Counted from the first letter of the stretch, positions 16,887-26,079 are shown. The stretch is 64,000 nt of DNA from Verrucomicrobiota bacterium (GCA_023432225.1 JAEYUW010000002.1:62001-126000), one strand, 5' to 3'. Numbers and translations are program-made. Notes: generated by a model not told the origin, from the sequence alone.

Positions 16887-18179
16887 ATGGCCCGTCGCTC
16901 TCATCTTCGCTGGTGGATTATCGGGCTGATCGCGGTCGCGACCGTGATCAACTACGTCGACCGCACGTCGCTCGCGGTGATGTGGCCGAGCATCTCGGCC
17001 GACACCGGCCTGACGAAGGGCGACTACGCGAACATCGTTTCGGCGTTCATGATTTGCTATGCGCTCGGCCAGGCGGTGTCAGGGCGCATCTTCGATCGCG
17101 TCGGCACGCGCTTTGGCTTCGTGCTTTCGGTGACGGTGTGGTCGCTCGCGTGTGCAGGGCACGCGCTCGCGCGCAGCCTCACCACGCTGTCGCTCGCACG
17201 CGGCATCCTCGGCTTCAGCGAGGCCGGCAACTGGCCGGGCGCGACCAAGGCCGTCGCGGAGTGGTTCCCGCGCCACGAGCGCGCGCTCGCTCAAGGTATC
17301 TTCAACGCCGGAGCCTCGCTCGGCGCGGTGGTGTCCGCTCCGTTGATTGCGCTGCTGTTCGCCCATTTCGGCTGGCGTGCGACCTTCATCGTCGTCGGCG
17401 CGCTCGGGTTGATCTGGCTCGTGCCGTGGTGGATTCTCGCGCGCTCGACGCCTGACAAGCACCCGTGGGTCTCGCCGGAGGAACGCGCGCATATCCTCGG
17501 TGAGCGCGTGGGAGCCGACGCTGCACCTGCGACGGCCGTGGCATCGACGTCTGCCGCCGTTGCCACGCCCGCGGCTTCGCTCGGCTCGCTGTTGTCGCAC
17601 CGCGAATCGTGGGCCGTGATCATCTCGCGCTTCTTTCTCGATCCGATCTGGTGGCTGTTCGTCAACTGGCTGCCGATCTACCTCGCGGATCGTTTCGGCT
17701 TCGACGTGAAAACGATCGGGCTCTTCGCGTGGGTGCCCTACGTCGGTGCCGTCATCGGCAGCCTGAGCGGCGGCTGGTTGTCCGGTCATCTCATCGGTCG
17801 CGGCTGGTCGGTCGATCTGGCGCGCAAGCGCGTGATCCTCCTCGGCGGCGCGCTGACGCTGCCCGGTTTCCTCGCCGCGGCGTTTGCCTCGTCGCCGGTC
17901 GTGGCCGTGCTCGCGATCGCCGTCGTGCTCTGCGGATTCCAGGTGATGATTAATAACATCCAGACGCTCCCGAGCGATCTCTTCGCCGGCTCGTCAGTCG
18001 GCACGATCGCGGGCGTCGGCGGCATGAGCGCGGTGCTCGGCGTGCTGGTGTTCAGCACGTGGCTGGTGCCGGCGCTGAGCAAGATCAGTTACGTGCCCGT
18101 GTTCCTGATGGGCACGGCGCTCGTCCCGCTCGGCATCGCGGCGGTCTTCGTGCTCTGCCGCCAGATTCGGCGGCTCTGA
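16887..18179 (+). CDS. MFS hexuronate-type transporter (probable DEH/uronate importer)
   Basis: 430 residues, about 12 hydrophobic segments. The opening INYVDRTSLAVMWPSI and GRIFDRVGTRFGF loop, then GFSEAGNWPGATKAVAEWFP, are hallmarks of the anion:cation symporter family (ExuT, GudP), which carries hexuronates and aldarates. The family's second conserved region, LNWLPIYLADRFGF-like, appears near residue 270 as VNWLPIYLADRFGF. A cytoplasmic loop near 200-225 is Ala/Thr-rich. Start is the ATG 8 bases after kdgF's stop, so the two are surely cotranscribed. Role inferred from context: uptake of the unsaturated monouronate or DEH released by PL17. Confidence 0.88.
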   Translation: MARRSHLRWWIIGLIAVATVINYVDRTSLAVMWPSISADTGLTKGDYANIVSAFMICYALGQAVSGRIFDRVGTRFGFVLSVTVWSLACAGHALARSLTTLSLARGILGFSEAGNWPGATKAVAEWFPRHERALAQGIFNAGASLGAVVSAPLIALLFAHFGWRATFIVVGALGLIWLVPWWILARSTPDKHPWVSPEERAHILGERVGADAAPATAVASTSAAVATPAASLGSLLSHRESWAVIISRFFLDPIWWLFVNWLPIYLADRFGFDVKTIGLFAWVPYVGAVIGSLSGGWLSGHLIGRGWSVDLARKRVILLGGALTLPGFLAAAFASSPVVAVLAIAVVLCGFQVMINNIQTLPSDLFAGSSVGTIAGVGGMSAVLGVLVFSTWLVPALSKISYVPVFLMGTALVPLGIAAVFVLCRQIRRL

Positions 18180-18211
18180 ACCGCGTCTTTCGTTTTTCAA
18201 CTTACACCACC

Positions 18212-18967
18212 ATGACCAACAAACGCGTAATCTTCATCACCGGCGGTGCCGGCGGCATCGGTCTTTGCACGGCCAAGAAATTCGGCGCGCAAGGCTACGC
18301 CATCGCCTTGAACGACTATCGGCAGGAAAACGGCGACAAGGCCCTGCAGGAGCTCCGCGACCTCGGCATCGAGGCCGCGCTGTTCGTCGGCGACGTGACC
18401 AAGGAAGCCTCGGTCAACGCGCTCGTCGCGCAGGTCATCGCGCACTTCGGCCGCCTCGATGTGCTGTTCAACAATGCCGGCGGACTTGGCGGTCGCTCCA
18501 GCGCGGAGGAGATGACGCTCGAGTTCTGGGATCGCGTCGTCGATCTCAACCTCACGAGCGCGTTCTTCGTCACGCGCGCGTGCATTCCGCACCTCAAGAA
18601 GAGCGGCGATGCGGCCGTCATCAACGTCACCTCGATCGCGGCCTACAACGGCGGCGGCCCCGGCGCCAGCGCCTACGCGGTCGCGAAGGCCGGCGTGCTC
18701 GCTCTCACGCGCGCGCACGCGAAGGAGCTCATTCCCTTCGGCATTCGCGTGAACGCGATCTCGCCCGGCACCATCGACACGCCGTTCCACGATGAGACGC
18801 GCAAGAATAACCCGGCGCTGATGGAAAAGTGGATTCAGGACATCCCGGCCAAGCGCCTCGGCAAGCCGTCCGAGGCGGCCGACCTCGTTTACTTCCTCGC
18901 CTCCGATCAATCCGCCTACCTCGTCGGCGAAGTCATCCAGCTGAACGGCGGCCAAATGATGCTGTAG
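18212..18967 (+). CDS. SDR family oxidoreductase, probable DEH reductase
   Basis: 251 residues, classical short-chain dehydrogenase. TGGAGGIG (10-17) binds the cofactor; Asp35 in ALNDYR favours NADH; NNAG at 87-90; catalytic Ser141, Tyr155 and Lys159 (YAVAK). Ends with the usual VIQLNGGQMML. In alginate metabolism an SDR reduces DEH to 2-keto-3-deoxy-D-gluconate, which then enters the KDG kinase/aldolase route. That role is inferred from position directly after KdgF and the importer; sequence alone would also allow a 3-oxoacyl or gluconate dehydrogenase. Start at 18212 is the first ATG before the conserved VIFITGG strand, 32 bases after the MFS stop. Confidence 0.83.
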   Translation: MTNKRVIFITGGAGGIGLCTAKKFGAQGYAIALNDYRQENGDKALQELRDLGIEAALFVGDVTKEASVNALVAQVIAHFGRLDVLFNNAGGLGGRSSAEEMTLEFWDRVVDLNLTSAFFVTRACIPHLKKSGDAAVINVTSIAAYNGGGPGASAYAVAKAGVLALTRAHAKELIPFGIRVNAISPGTIDTPFHDETRKNNPALMEKWIQDIPAKRLGKPSEAADLVYFLASDQSAYLVGEVIQLNGGQMML

Positions 18968-18983
18968 CGCGCAACACGTTTTC

Positions 18984-19014
18984 ATGCCCCGGGCTTCACT
19001 CACGCTCGGGGCAT
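18984..19014 (+). terminator. Hairpin between the SDR and receptor genes
   Basis: Eight-base arms ATGCCCCG (18984-18991) and CGGGGCAT (19007-19014), 15-base loop, no T-run. It may reduce read-through or set different expression levels for enzymes and receptors. Confidence 0.45.
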
Positions 19015-19072
19015 GCATGCCGTGTCGCCGCGGCCGAAATGTTCGCACGCTGCTCCCGAAATTTCCTACCCC

Positions 19073-21640
19073 ATGAATACCCCCCACGTCTCCGTTTGCC
19101 GCCGCATTGCGGCGTTGTCGTCCGCGCGTTCCTCGTTCGGCGCCGGGCTCTTTTTTTTGTCCGGTTTGTCAATCGTTGCACTGGCGCAAACGGCGCCCGC
19201 GCCGACGCGCGATGAAGCGCTCGTCACGTTGCCGACGTTCATCGTTTCGACCGACAAGGACGTCGGCTACCGCGCCGCGAACTCCGTGTCGGCCACTCGC
19301 ATCGACACCCCGATCAAGGAGCTGCCCTTCACGGTCAGCGCGTTCACCGAGCAATTCATCAACGATCTCGGCGCGCTCGATCTGCAGGACGTGTTGCGTT
19401 ACGCGCCGGGCGTGACGAGCGGCGACAAGAGCTTCGTCGCGGGCAACAACCGCTTTTCGATCCGCGGCTTCGACGGCGATGTGCCGCCGCAGCGCAACGG
19501 CTTCACCGGCAACCGCAACACCGACAGCGCCAACGTCGCGCGCGTCGAGGTCATGAAGGGGCCCTCGTCGCTCCTCTACGGCCAGATCGTCCCTGGCGGC
19601 ACGGTGAACTACATCACGAAGCGCCCCGTGAAGCGGCAATTCATGGCCCTCAAAACCTCCATCGGCGACCAGGGCGATTACCGCGTCGTCGCCGACGTCA
19701 ATCAGCCGATCACCGATCGCATCGGCCTGCGCGTCGTCGGCTCGTGGAATCAGGATGCGAAGTGGGCCGTCACCGGCGACACGCACACGTGGCTCTTCGC
19801 GCCTTCGCTGGCGATCCAGCTCACGAAAAAAATGTCGCTCGTCGTCGACTACGAGAAACTCAGCCGTCGCGAGGATCCGCCCGTCGGCATGCAGCCGAAC
19901 GTCCAGATCGCGGGCTTCAGCGGCGCCCCGAGCGCGAGCACGTTCGTCAAGGTCTCCGACCGCAGTTTCCAGCAAGGTCTCTTCGACGCCGGTTCGATCA
20001 ACCTCGGCTTCCTCGGCATGCCGCCCATCGCGAGTGATTTCAACTACCAGGGCGATCACGACTACAAGAAAGCCGACTACGAGAACTTCAACGCCGAGCT
20101 GAATCTGCAACTCGGCGACCACTGGGTCGCGCGCGGCAACTACAGTTGGAACGCCCGCAGCGTCGCCTACAAGCTCACCGGCCTCGCGCAATGGGACGTC
20201 ACGCCGACCGCGGCCTACCGCACGTCGAGCCTCTCGTATTTCGATTACTTGCACGAATACCTCGCGAATCCGACCGCGGTCCTCAACGACCCGACGAAAA
20301 CCACGAGCGTGCTCCTTAATCGCCGCAAGCGCATCCAGACCAGCGCCGACGGCTTCAACACCTACCAGTTCGATCTCTCCGGCAAATACGAGTTCGCCGG
20401 CCTCAAGCTCAGCCCGCTCTTTGGCGCTTACCGCCAATACAGCCGCAGCGGCGGCGGCTTCACGCTCAGCTCCAGTTCCGCCTACGGCAACTACAGCGCC
20501 ACTGACGGCGCGCTGCCGTTCACGCCGTGGAACTACTTCGATCAATCGACGTGGGACCGGTCGGCCGACTACGACGAGTTCGGCCTGCCCGTGAGCAGCG
20601 CGGGCGGCTTCACGCGCGGTCGCGAGGACGCCTATTACGGCGTGCTCACCGCGAAAGCCTTCGATGACCGTCTCGTCGTCATCGGCGGCGCGCGCTACGA
20701 TCGCTACCGCGCCGGCGGCGCGGCGGGTTACACTTACGACGTCAACAAGACCACGCCGCAATTCGGTGCGGGCTGGCGCGTCACGCGCGACTCGCTGCTC
20801 TTCGCGAACTACAGCCGCTCGTTCCTCGTCGATGGCACGTCGCTCACGATCGAGAACCCGGACTACAATCCGAACATTCCGCTCAACACCGCGACGAACC
20901 CGCAATCGATCCGCACGCCCGCCGCGCCAACGCGCGGCCTCGGCTACGAGGTCGGCTACAAGACCGATTTTCTCAACGGCCGCATCTCCGGCACCGCGAC
21001 CTGGTTCCACCTCGAGCGCGCCGACCGCATCGTGACGGTGCGCCAGCCGGTCGTGGGCCTCAACACCAACGGCGTGCTCTCGACGACCGAGGTCACCTTC
21101 AGCAAGCAAGGCACCGTCGATGAGAGCGAAGGCGTCGAACTCGAGTTCACTCTCTCGCCGCTCGACAACTGGCAGATCTACGCGACCTACGCGTCGATGG
21201 ACATCCGCACCACGAAGATCACGCTGCCGACGCCGCGCCTCGCGACCGACGCGAAGGTTTCCGGCGACTACGCCGCCTATCTCGCGGGCTTCAACGAAGC
21301 CGTGCGCCTGCTCCTCGGCGCCACGCCCGAAGGTTCCGCCGAGCGCATCGCCAGCCTCTGGACGCGTTACACCTTCAACGACGGTTCGCTCAAGGGCCTG
21401 TGGATCGGCGCCGGCGGCAACTACACGTCGCAAAAAGCGCAGCGCACCGCGAATCCGGCGCTCTTCCTGCCCGCGTATTACCTCTACGACGCCGCGATCG
21501 GTTACGCGTGGAAACACGACAAACAATCGTGGGACGTCACGCTCAACCTGAAGAATCTCACCGACGAAAACTATTTCCCGGCGAACCAAGCGCGCGGCAA
21601 GCCGCGGCAGTTCGTCCTCACCGTCGGCACGCGCTTCTAG
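19073..21640 (+). CDS. TonB-dependent outer-membrane receptor 1 (alginate locus)
   Basis: 855 residues. Signal peptide about 1-39 ending ALAQ; a TonB-box-like VTLPTFIVS shortly after; plug domain with SATRIDTPIKELPFTVSAFT, IRGFDGDVPPQRNG and VEVMKGPSSLLYGQIVPGG (the RVEVxxGPSS plug motif); then a 22-strand-type barrel ending in the aromatic VGTRF required for outer-membrane insertion. Such receptors import oligosaccharides or chelates using TonB energy. Position suggests alginate oligomers. No SusD-like partner gene is present, which is typical for Verrucomicrobiota and unlike Bacteroidota. Start at 19073 was chosen for the signal peptide; the upstream extension has none. Confidence 0.9.
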   Translation: MNTPHVSVCRRIAALSSARSSFGAGLFFLSGLSIVALAQTAPAPTRDEALVTLPTFIVSTDKDVGYRAANSVSATRIDTPIKELPFTVSAFTEQFINDLGALDLQDVLRYAPGVTSGDKSFVAGNNRFSIRGFDGDVPPQRNGFTGNRNTDSANVARVEVMKGPSSLLYGQIVPGGTVNYITKRPVKRQFMALKTSIGDQGDYRVVADVNQPITDRIGLRVVGSWNQDAKWAVTGDTHTWLFAPSLAIQLTKKMSLVVDYEKLSRREDPPVGMQPNVQIAGFSGAPSASTFVKVSDRSFQQGLFDAGSINLGFLGMPPIASDFNYQGDHDYKKADYENFNAELNLQLGDHWVARGNYSWNARSVAYKLTGLAQWDVTPTAAYRTSSLSYFDYLHEYLANPTAVLNDPTKTTSVLLNRRKRIQTSADGFNTYQFDLSGKYEFAGLKLSPLFGAYRQYSRSGGGFTLSSSSAYGNYSATDGALPFTPWNYFDQSTWDRSADYDEFGLPVSSAGGFTRGREDAYYGVLTAKAFDDRLVVIGGARYDRYRAGGAAGYTYDVNKTTPQFGAGWRVTRDSLLFANYSRSFLVDGTSLTIENPDYNPNIPLNTATNPQSIRTPAAPTRGLGYEVGYKTDFLNGRISGTATWFHLERADRIVTVRQPVVGLNTNGVLSTTEVTFSKQGTVDESEGVELEFTLSPLDNWQIYATYASMDIRTTKITLPTPRLATDAKVSGDYAAYLAGFNEAVRLLLGATPEGSAERIASLWTRYTFNDGSLKGLWIGAGGNYTSQKAQRTANPALFLPAYYLYDAAIGYAWKHDKQSWDVTLNLKNLTDENYFPANQARGKPRQFVLTVGTRF

Positions 21641-21649
21641 TCCTTCCTC

Positions 21650-21675
21650 CGGCGGCGGGCTTCGGTCCGCCGCCG
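21650..21675 (+). terminator. Intercistronic hairpin between the two receptor genes
   Basis: Exact nine-base arms CGGCGGCGG (21650-21658) and CCGCCGCCG (21667-21675) around an eight-base loop, ten bases after the first receptor's stop. No T-run; more likely an mRNA-stability element than a full terminator. Confidence 0.4.
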
Positions 21676-21707
21676 TCGCTTCTCTGCTGTTTATCTCCCC
21701 GTCGTTC

Positions 21708-24062
21708 ATGAAACCTCGCTCTGCATTCCTGCGCCTCGTTGCGCTCTCTCTGCCGCTCACGAGTTCCGTCCTCTTCGGACAGACTCCGCCGCCCGCTCCG
21801 GCCGAACCGCCGGCGCGCAACGACGAAGTCGTCACGCTGCAAGAATTCTCGGTCACCGCGACGTCGGCGTCCGAATACACCTCGTCCGAGTCGACCACCG
21901 GCACGCGCATCGCGTCGAGCATCCGCGACCTGCCGTTCAAGGTCAGCGTCGTCACCGGCGAATTCATGGACGATTTCAACGCCCTCGAATTCCGCGAACA
22001 GATGGGCTACACGTCCGGCGTCGTCGGCTACGAGACGATCTCCACCGGTTACATGCTCCGCGGCTTCGATGCCGACGTGCAGTTGCGCAACGGCTTTCGC
22101 CGCATCGGTCTCATCGACAAGGTCAACATCGAGCGCGCGGAGGTGATCAAAGGCCCGGCCGCGTCGATCTACGGCGCCGTCTTCCCCGGCGGCACGATCA
22201 ACTTCGTCACCCGCAAGCCGCGGGTGAAACACGAGGATCGCGTCACCGTCACCGCCGGCACGAACGACCTCCACCGCGTCCAAGCCTCGACCACCGGCCC
22301 GCTCGGCAACAGCGGCAAGCTCTTCTACCGCGTCGACGGCGCGCTCGATGAGCGGCGCTACGATGCGCCGTTCAAGTTCCGCTACCAAGGCACGATCTCC
22401 GGTCAGGTGCTGTGGCGCCCGTCGCCCAACACCAGCCTCCTCGTCGAGGCCGAGTTTCTCGAGCGTCGCGAGCAGGCCATCTCGTCGGCCAATGTGCCGT
22501 TCCTGGTGCAGACCGCGAGTGACCCGTATCGCGTCGCCTCGCAGAACCGCACCTACAATCGCTACGTGCGCCTCGCGACCGAGCTGATGGATTTCAACCC
22601 GCAGGGACCGCACAACTACTCGAACCGTTACGTGAAGAATCTCACCGCGACCTTCGAGCGCCGTCTCAACGAAACCTTCTCTCTCCGCAGCAGCGCGAAT
22701 TGGTTCGACCGCGGCCTCGTCCGCCAGGAAGTCGGTGGGCGCGATCAATACAACGCGACCACCGACCGCATCCAGCGCGGCACCGCGCGCTACCGTCCGT
22801 TTCCCGAGGGCGGCTACAGCTGGCAAAACGATCTGCTCGCCTCTTTCGAAACCGGCAGCATCAAGCACAAGCTCCTCTTCACCCTCGATTATCAGCGCCA
22901 GACGCAGGCGCCCGAGCAATACGACGCTGCGACCAACGCCGCGTTTCCCGCCGCCGTCGCGAGCGGTCTCAGCGTGAGCAATCCGGACTACGGTTTCGTC
23001 AGCTACTTCGATAATCCGGCGCTCTACAGCACGATTCAGAAAGACGAGAGCCATATTGACATCTACGGCGCGTTCCTCAGCGAGCGCGCGACGATGCTCG
23101 ACGGCAAACTCATCGTCCTCGCCGGCCTGCGCTACGACAGTTCCAAGAGCGTCAACGACGACCTCACGACCGCGACTCCGACTCACACCGATTTCAGCGC
23201 CGACGCCTACACGCACCAACTCGGCGTGAACTACCGCGTGCTCCCTGCGATCACGCTCTACGCCAACAAGAGCACGTCCTTCGTCCCGCAGTTCGGCGTC
23301 GGCAAGGACGGCAATGGCGCGAGCTTTCCGCTCCCGAACGAGAGCGGTCGCGGCTGGGAAGGTGGCATCAAGGCCGGCCTCCTCGACGATCGCCTGACCT
23401 TCACGCTCGGCTATTACGACATCACGCTCGAGAACGTCGCCACCACCGACTCGACGACCAACATCACCTACGTCACCGGCGAGCAGCGCTCGAAGGGTTT
23501 CGAACTCGATTTCAACTGGGTCGTCACGCCCTCGCTGCAATTCTTCGGCGGCTACGGCTACGCCGACGCTACGATCGTGCGCAACGACGTCGCCCGTCAC
23601 CTCATCGGCACGACGCCGCGCCGCGCCCCGCGCGACACGCTCGGTCTCGGTGCGAAATACGAATTCAAGCGCGGCAAAGCCAAGGGCCTCTTCGCCACCG
23701 CCGGCGTCCGCTACGCCTCGCGCTCGCTGGTGAATCCCGCCACCGGTCGCAACCTCACCGCGTCCGCGTCGAACCCGATCGTGAACGCCCGCATGCCGAA
23801 CGGCCAGCTGCTCTTCCCGGCGCTCGCCGAAGGCGCGCTCGTCACCAGCGGCTCCGTGCGCGTCGACGATGGCCGCGAGAGTGTCTTCAACGCGCCCTAC
23901 GCCGTCGTCGACGCTGGCATCGGCTACAAGTTCAAGCGCGGCGGCTATCGCCAGAAGATTCAGGTCAACGCCGGCAACATTCTCGACCGCCGCTACACCT
24001 TCGGCTCCGCCGGCCAAGGCGAGCGCCAGAGCTTCTCCGTCACCTACGACGTCACGTTCTGA
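21708..24062 (+). CDS. TonB-dependent outer-membrane receptor 2 (alginate locus)
   Basis: 784 residues. Signal peptide ends near LFGQ (residue 24), a TonB-box-like VVTLQEFSVTAT follows, then plug motifs GTRIASSIRDLPFKVSVVTG, YMLRGFDADVQLRNGFRR and AEVIKGPAASIYGAVFPGG, and a barrel ending YDVTF. It is clearly a relative of, but not a close duplicate of, receptor 1: spacing and loops differ, so it may take oligomers of other length or block type (G- versus M-rich). Separated from receptor 1 by 67 bases with a hairpin, it is probably in the same transcript. Confidence 0.9.
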   Translation: MKPRSAFLRLVALSLPLTSSVLFGQTPPPAPAEPPARNDEVVTLQEFSVTATSASEYTSSESTTGTRIASSIRDLPFKVSVVTGEFMDDFNALEFREQMGYTSGVVGYETISTGYMLRGFDADVQLRNGFRRIGLIDKVNIERAEVIKGPAASIYGAVFPGGTINFVTRKPRVKHEDRVTVTAGTNDLHRVQASTTGPLGNSGKLFYRVDGALDERRYDAPFKFRYQGTISGQVLWRPSPNTSLLVEAEFLERREQAISSANVPFLVQTASDPYRVASQNRTYNRYVRLATELMDFNPQGPHNYSNRYVKNLTATFERRLNETFSLRSSANWFDRGLVRQEVGGRDQYNATTDRIQRGTARYRPFPEGGYSWQNDLLASFETGSIKHKLLFTLDYQRQTQAPEQYDAATNAAFPAAVASGLSVSNPDYGFVSYFDNPALYSTIQKDESHIDIYGAFLSERATMLDGKLIVLAGLRYDSSKSVNDDLTTATPTHTDFSADAYTHQLGVNYRVLPAITLYANKSTSFVPQFGVGKDGNGASFPLPNESGRGWEGGIKAGLLDDRLTFTLGYYDITLENVATTDSTTNITYVTGEQRSKGFELDFNWVVTPSLQFFGGYGYADATIVRNDVARHLIGTTPRRAPRDTLGLGAKYEFKRGKAKGLFATAGVRYASRSLVNPATGRNLTASASNPIVNARMPNGQLLFPALAEGALVTSGSVRVDDGRESVFNAPYAVVDAGIGYKFKRGGYRQKIQVNAGNILDRRYTFGSAGQGERQSFSVTYDVTF

Positions 24063-24080
24063 GTTTGTCGACGAAACAGT

Positions 24081-24111
24081 GGCAACGTTGTCGCACAGTG
24101 CCAACGTTGCC
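24081..24111. promoter_or_regulatory. Paired CAACGTTG palindromes, candidate operator
   Basis: GGCAACGTTG (24081-24090) and CAACGTTGCC (24102-24111) are exact inverted repeats 11 bases apart; each contains the 8-base palindrome CAACGTTG, with centres 19 bases apart. Central CG with flanking A/T is characteristic of LacI-family operators (for example PurR sites). It lies in the 60-base gap before the esterase gene. Alternatively it is an mRNA hairpin. Confidence 0.45.
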
Positions 24112-24122
24112 TGCTCAACCCA

Positions 24123-25016
24123 ATGAACAAGATCACTGCGCTCGCCACCTTCGCTCTCGCCAGCCTGCTGTCGTCCGTCGTGCTTTCCGCGCAGCCCGAA
24201 ATGGCCGAACCGAAACCCACGGGCCAAACTGCGACGCCGCTCACGCTGCCGGGCGCCGAGACCTTCATCTACCATGAGGTGAAGCCGGAGCCGATGCGGC
24301 TCCATGTTTTCAAACCCCGCGGTTGGTCGGCCGCGGACTCGCGTCCGGCGCTGGTCCACTTTTTCGGCGGCGGCTGGCAACGCGGGTTGCCCACGCAATC
24401 GGCCAGCATCGCTGCCCGCGCGGCGAAACTCGGCCTCGTCGGCGTCGCCGTCGATTATCGGGTGCGCGACCGGCACGGCACCGACGGCACTGCCAGCATC
24501 TCCGACGCCCGCGCCGCCGTGCGTTGGTTGCAGGACCACGCCGCTGAACTCGGCCTCGACCCCAAACGCATCGTGGTCAGCGGCTCCTCCGCCGGCGGCC
24601 ATCTCGCGCTGTGGACGGCGATCACGAAATCTCCGCCGGGCAGCGATCCCGCCGAAGCGCCGCGCGAGAAGCCCGTTGCGCTCATCCTGCTGTGGCCCGC
24701 GGCCGATTTCTCGTTTTTCAAGGGCGCCAAGGATCGCTTCGGCGGCCACGGCCTGGCCTGCTCCGCCACGCAGAATCTCGATCCGGTGATGCCGCCGTCG
24801 TTGCTCCTGCACGGCGACCAGGACCCCACCGTGCCGTTCGAATCCTCGGTCGTGTTGCACCGCACGCTCACCCAGTCCGGCAATGCTTGTGAGTTCATTC
24901 CGATGCCCGGCTGCGGCCACGGGACGACACTGCCCGAGTGGAAACAAAAGCAGTCCGCGCTCGTTGAGAAATTTCTCCGCGAGCAACGGCTCGTGCCGGA
25001 CTCGTCCGTCAAGTGA
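24123..25016 (+). CDS. Secreted alpha/beta-hydrolase esterase
   Basis: 297 residues with signal peptide ending VLSAQ (about residue 24). Alpha/beta-hydrolase of the acetyl-esterase/BD-FAE group: oxyanion segment HFFGGGW (79-85, in place of HGGGW), nucleophile in GSSAGG (Ser156), acid in LHGDQDPTVPF, and catalytic His in GCGHG near the C-terminus. In an alginate locus the natural guess is removal of O-acetyl groups, since bacterial alginates are acetylated, but algal alginate is not, so the substrate is unproven. It follows the receptors by 60 bases and precedes the PL7 lyase by 22. Confidence 0.83.
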   Translation: MNKITALATFALASLLSSVVLSAQPEMAEPKPTGQTATPLTLPGAETFIYHEVKPEPMRLHVFKPRGWSAADSRPALVHFFGGGWQRGLPTQSASIAARAAKLGLVGVAVDYRVRDRHGTDGTASISDARAAVRWLQDHAAELGLDPKRIVVSGSSAGGHLALWTAITKSPPGSDPAEAPREKPVALILLWPAADFSFFKGAKDRFGGHGLACSATQNLDPVMPPSLLLHGDQDPTVPFESSVVLHRTLTQSGNACEFIPMPGCGHGTTLPEWKQKQSALVEKFLREQRLVPDSSVK

Positions 25017-25038
25017 GTTAGTTAAACCGTCGCGCCGC

Positions 25039-25914
25039 GTGAAGTCTTCAATAGTTCCGCTTCTGATCATGCTCCTCGCGGTCGGCGTCGCCCCTGCCGC
25101 GCCGGACGCGCGCTGGGAACTGAGTTCGCATGCGGCGCCGGGCCGGAACTTCGATCTCTCCCACTGGAAACTCACCCTTCCGGTCAACGGCGCTGAGGAG
25201 CGCCGCGCCGCGGAACTCGTGGCGGGCTTTCAGCATCGCGATGCGTTCTTCACCGATCCCACGACCGGCGGCATGACCTTCAAGGCGCGCAACCATGGCG
25301 ACACGACGAGCGGTTCGCATTTCGCGCGTTCCGAGCTGCGCGAAATGCTGGCGCCGGCCGGCACCGCCAAAGCCGCGGCCAATAACTGGGTTCTCTCCAC
25401 CTCCTCAGGTGCGGCGAAACGCGCCGCCGGGGGCGTCGACGGCACGATGCGCGCCACGCTCAGCGTCGACCACGTTTCCACCACGGGCGACACCGCAAAA
25501 GTCGGCCGCGTAGTCGTCGGCCAGATTCACGGACCGTCGACCGAAGTGATCCGCCTCTATTACCACAAGCGCCCGGCCGACGCGCGCGGCGCGATCTACT
25601 TCGCCCACGACGACCCGCACTCGGGCGATTCCGTCTTCATTCCGATCTTCGGTGATCCGCAGCGCCTGAATCCACCCGACGGCATCGCGCTCGGCGAAAC
25701 GTGGAGCTACGAGATTCAGGTTGTCGGCCGCACGCTCACCGTGAGTGTCACGCCGCACGGTCGTGCGACCACGACGGTCACGCATCCGATCCACGCCGGC
25801 TACGACGGTCTCTCGCTCTATTTCAAAGCCGGTGTCTACAATCAGAACAACACCGGCGCGCCCGACGATTACGTGCAGGCGACGTTCCACGCGCTCGCCC
25901 ACACGCACCCATGA
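25039..25914 (+). CDS. Alginate lyase, polysaccharide lyase family 7
   Basis: 291 residues. All three PL7 signature regions are present: ARSELRE (Arg97-Ser-Glu-Leu100), GQIHG (Gln162, His164) and YFKAGVYNQN (261-270), with the catalytic His164 and Tyr267 pair. PL7 enzymes cut alginate endolytically by beta-elimination. An N-terminal hydrophobic stretch (IVPLLIMLLAVGVAPAA) indicates export. I use the GTG at 25039, which gives a complete signal peptide with two N-terminal charges; an ATG at 25069 would leave it too short, and the longer frame to 24883 overlaps the esterase. It completes the locus: PL7 makes oligomers that PL17 finishes. Confidence 0.9.
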   Translation: MKSSIVPLLIMLLAVGVAPAAPDARWELSSHAAPGRNFDLSHWKLTLPVNGAEERRAAELVAGFQHRDAFFTDPTTGGMTFKARNHGDTTSGSHFARSELREMLAPAGTAKAAANNWVLSTSSGAAKRAAGGVDGTMRATLSVDHVSTTGDTAKVGRVVVGQIHGPSTEVIRLYYHKRPADARGAIYFAHDDPHSGDSVFIPIFGDPQRLNPPDGIALGETWSYEIQVVGRTLTVSVTPHGRATTTVTHPIHAGYDGLSLYFKAGVYNQNNTGAPDDYVQATFHALAHTHP

Positions 25915-25925
25915 AAGTATCTCTG

Positions 25926-25987
25926 GCAGCGGAAGCGTGAGGCTTTCGCTCGTCCGCGCGCGGCGAAATTCTCACGAATTCCGCTAC
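25926..25987. repeat. GTAGCGGAA-type extragenic element, copy 2
   Basis: Same order of blocks as copy 1 at 16366: GCAGCGGAAGCGTGAGGCTT, GGCGAAATTCTCACGAATTC, CGCTAC. First base triplet is GCAG instead of GTAG. Confidence 0.78.
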
Positions 25988-26049
25988 GACGCTCGGTTCG
26001 ATGCCTTGGCCTCTATCGCGTTCTATTTTGGCTAGGTTAGGGGGTAAAC

Positions 26050-26079
26050 GAAGCCCGCGCTCCGGCGCGGGCTTCTTCC
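26050..26079 (+). terminator. Strong hairpin terminator of the alginate locus
   Basis: Perfect eleven-base stem GAAGCCCGCGC / GCGCGGGCTTC with loop TCCG, followed by TTCCT. Short T-rich tail; the preceding strand is also A-rich enough for weak bidirectional use. Confidence 0.75.

Noticed and set aside
21618..25187. Open frame of about 1190 codons on the minus strand opposite receptor 2 and the esterase
   Set aside because: Antisense shadow; the + strand carries clear TonB-receptor and hydrolase motifs.
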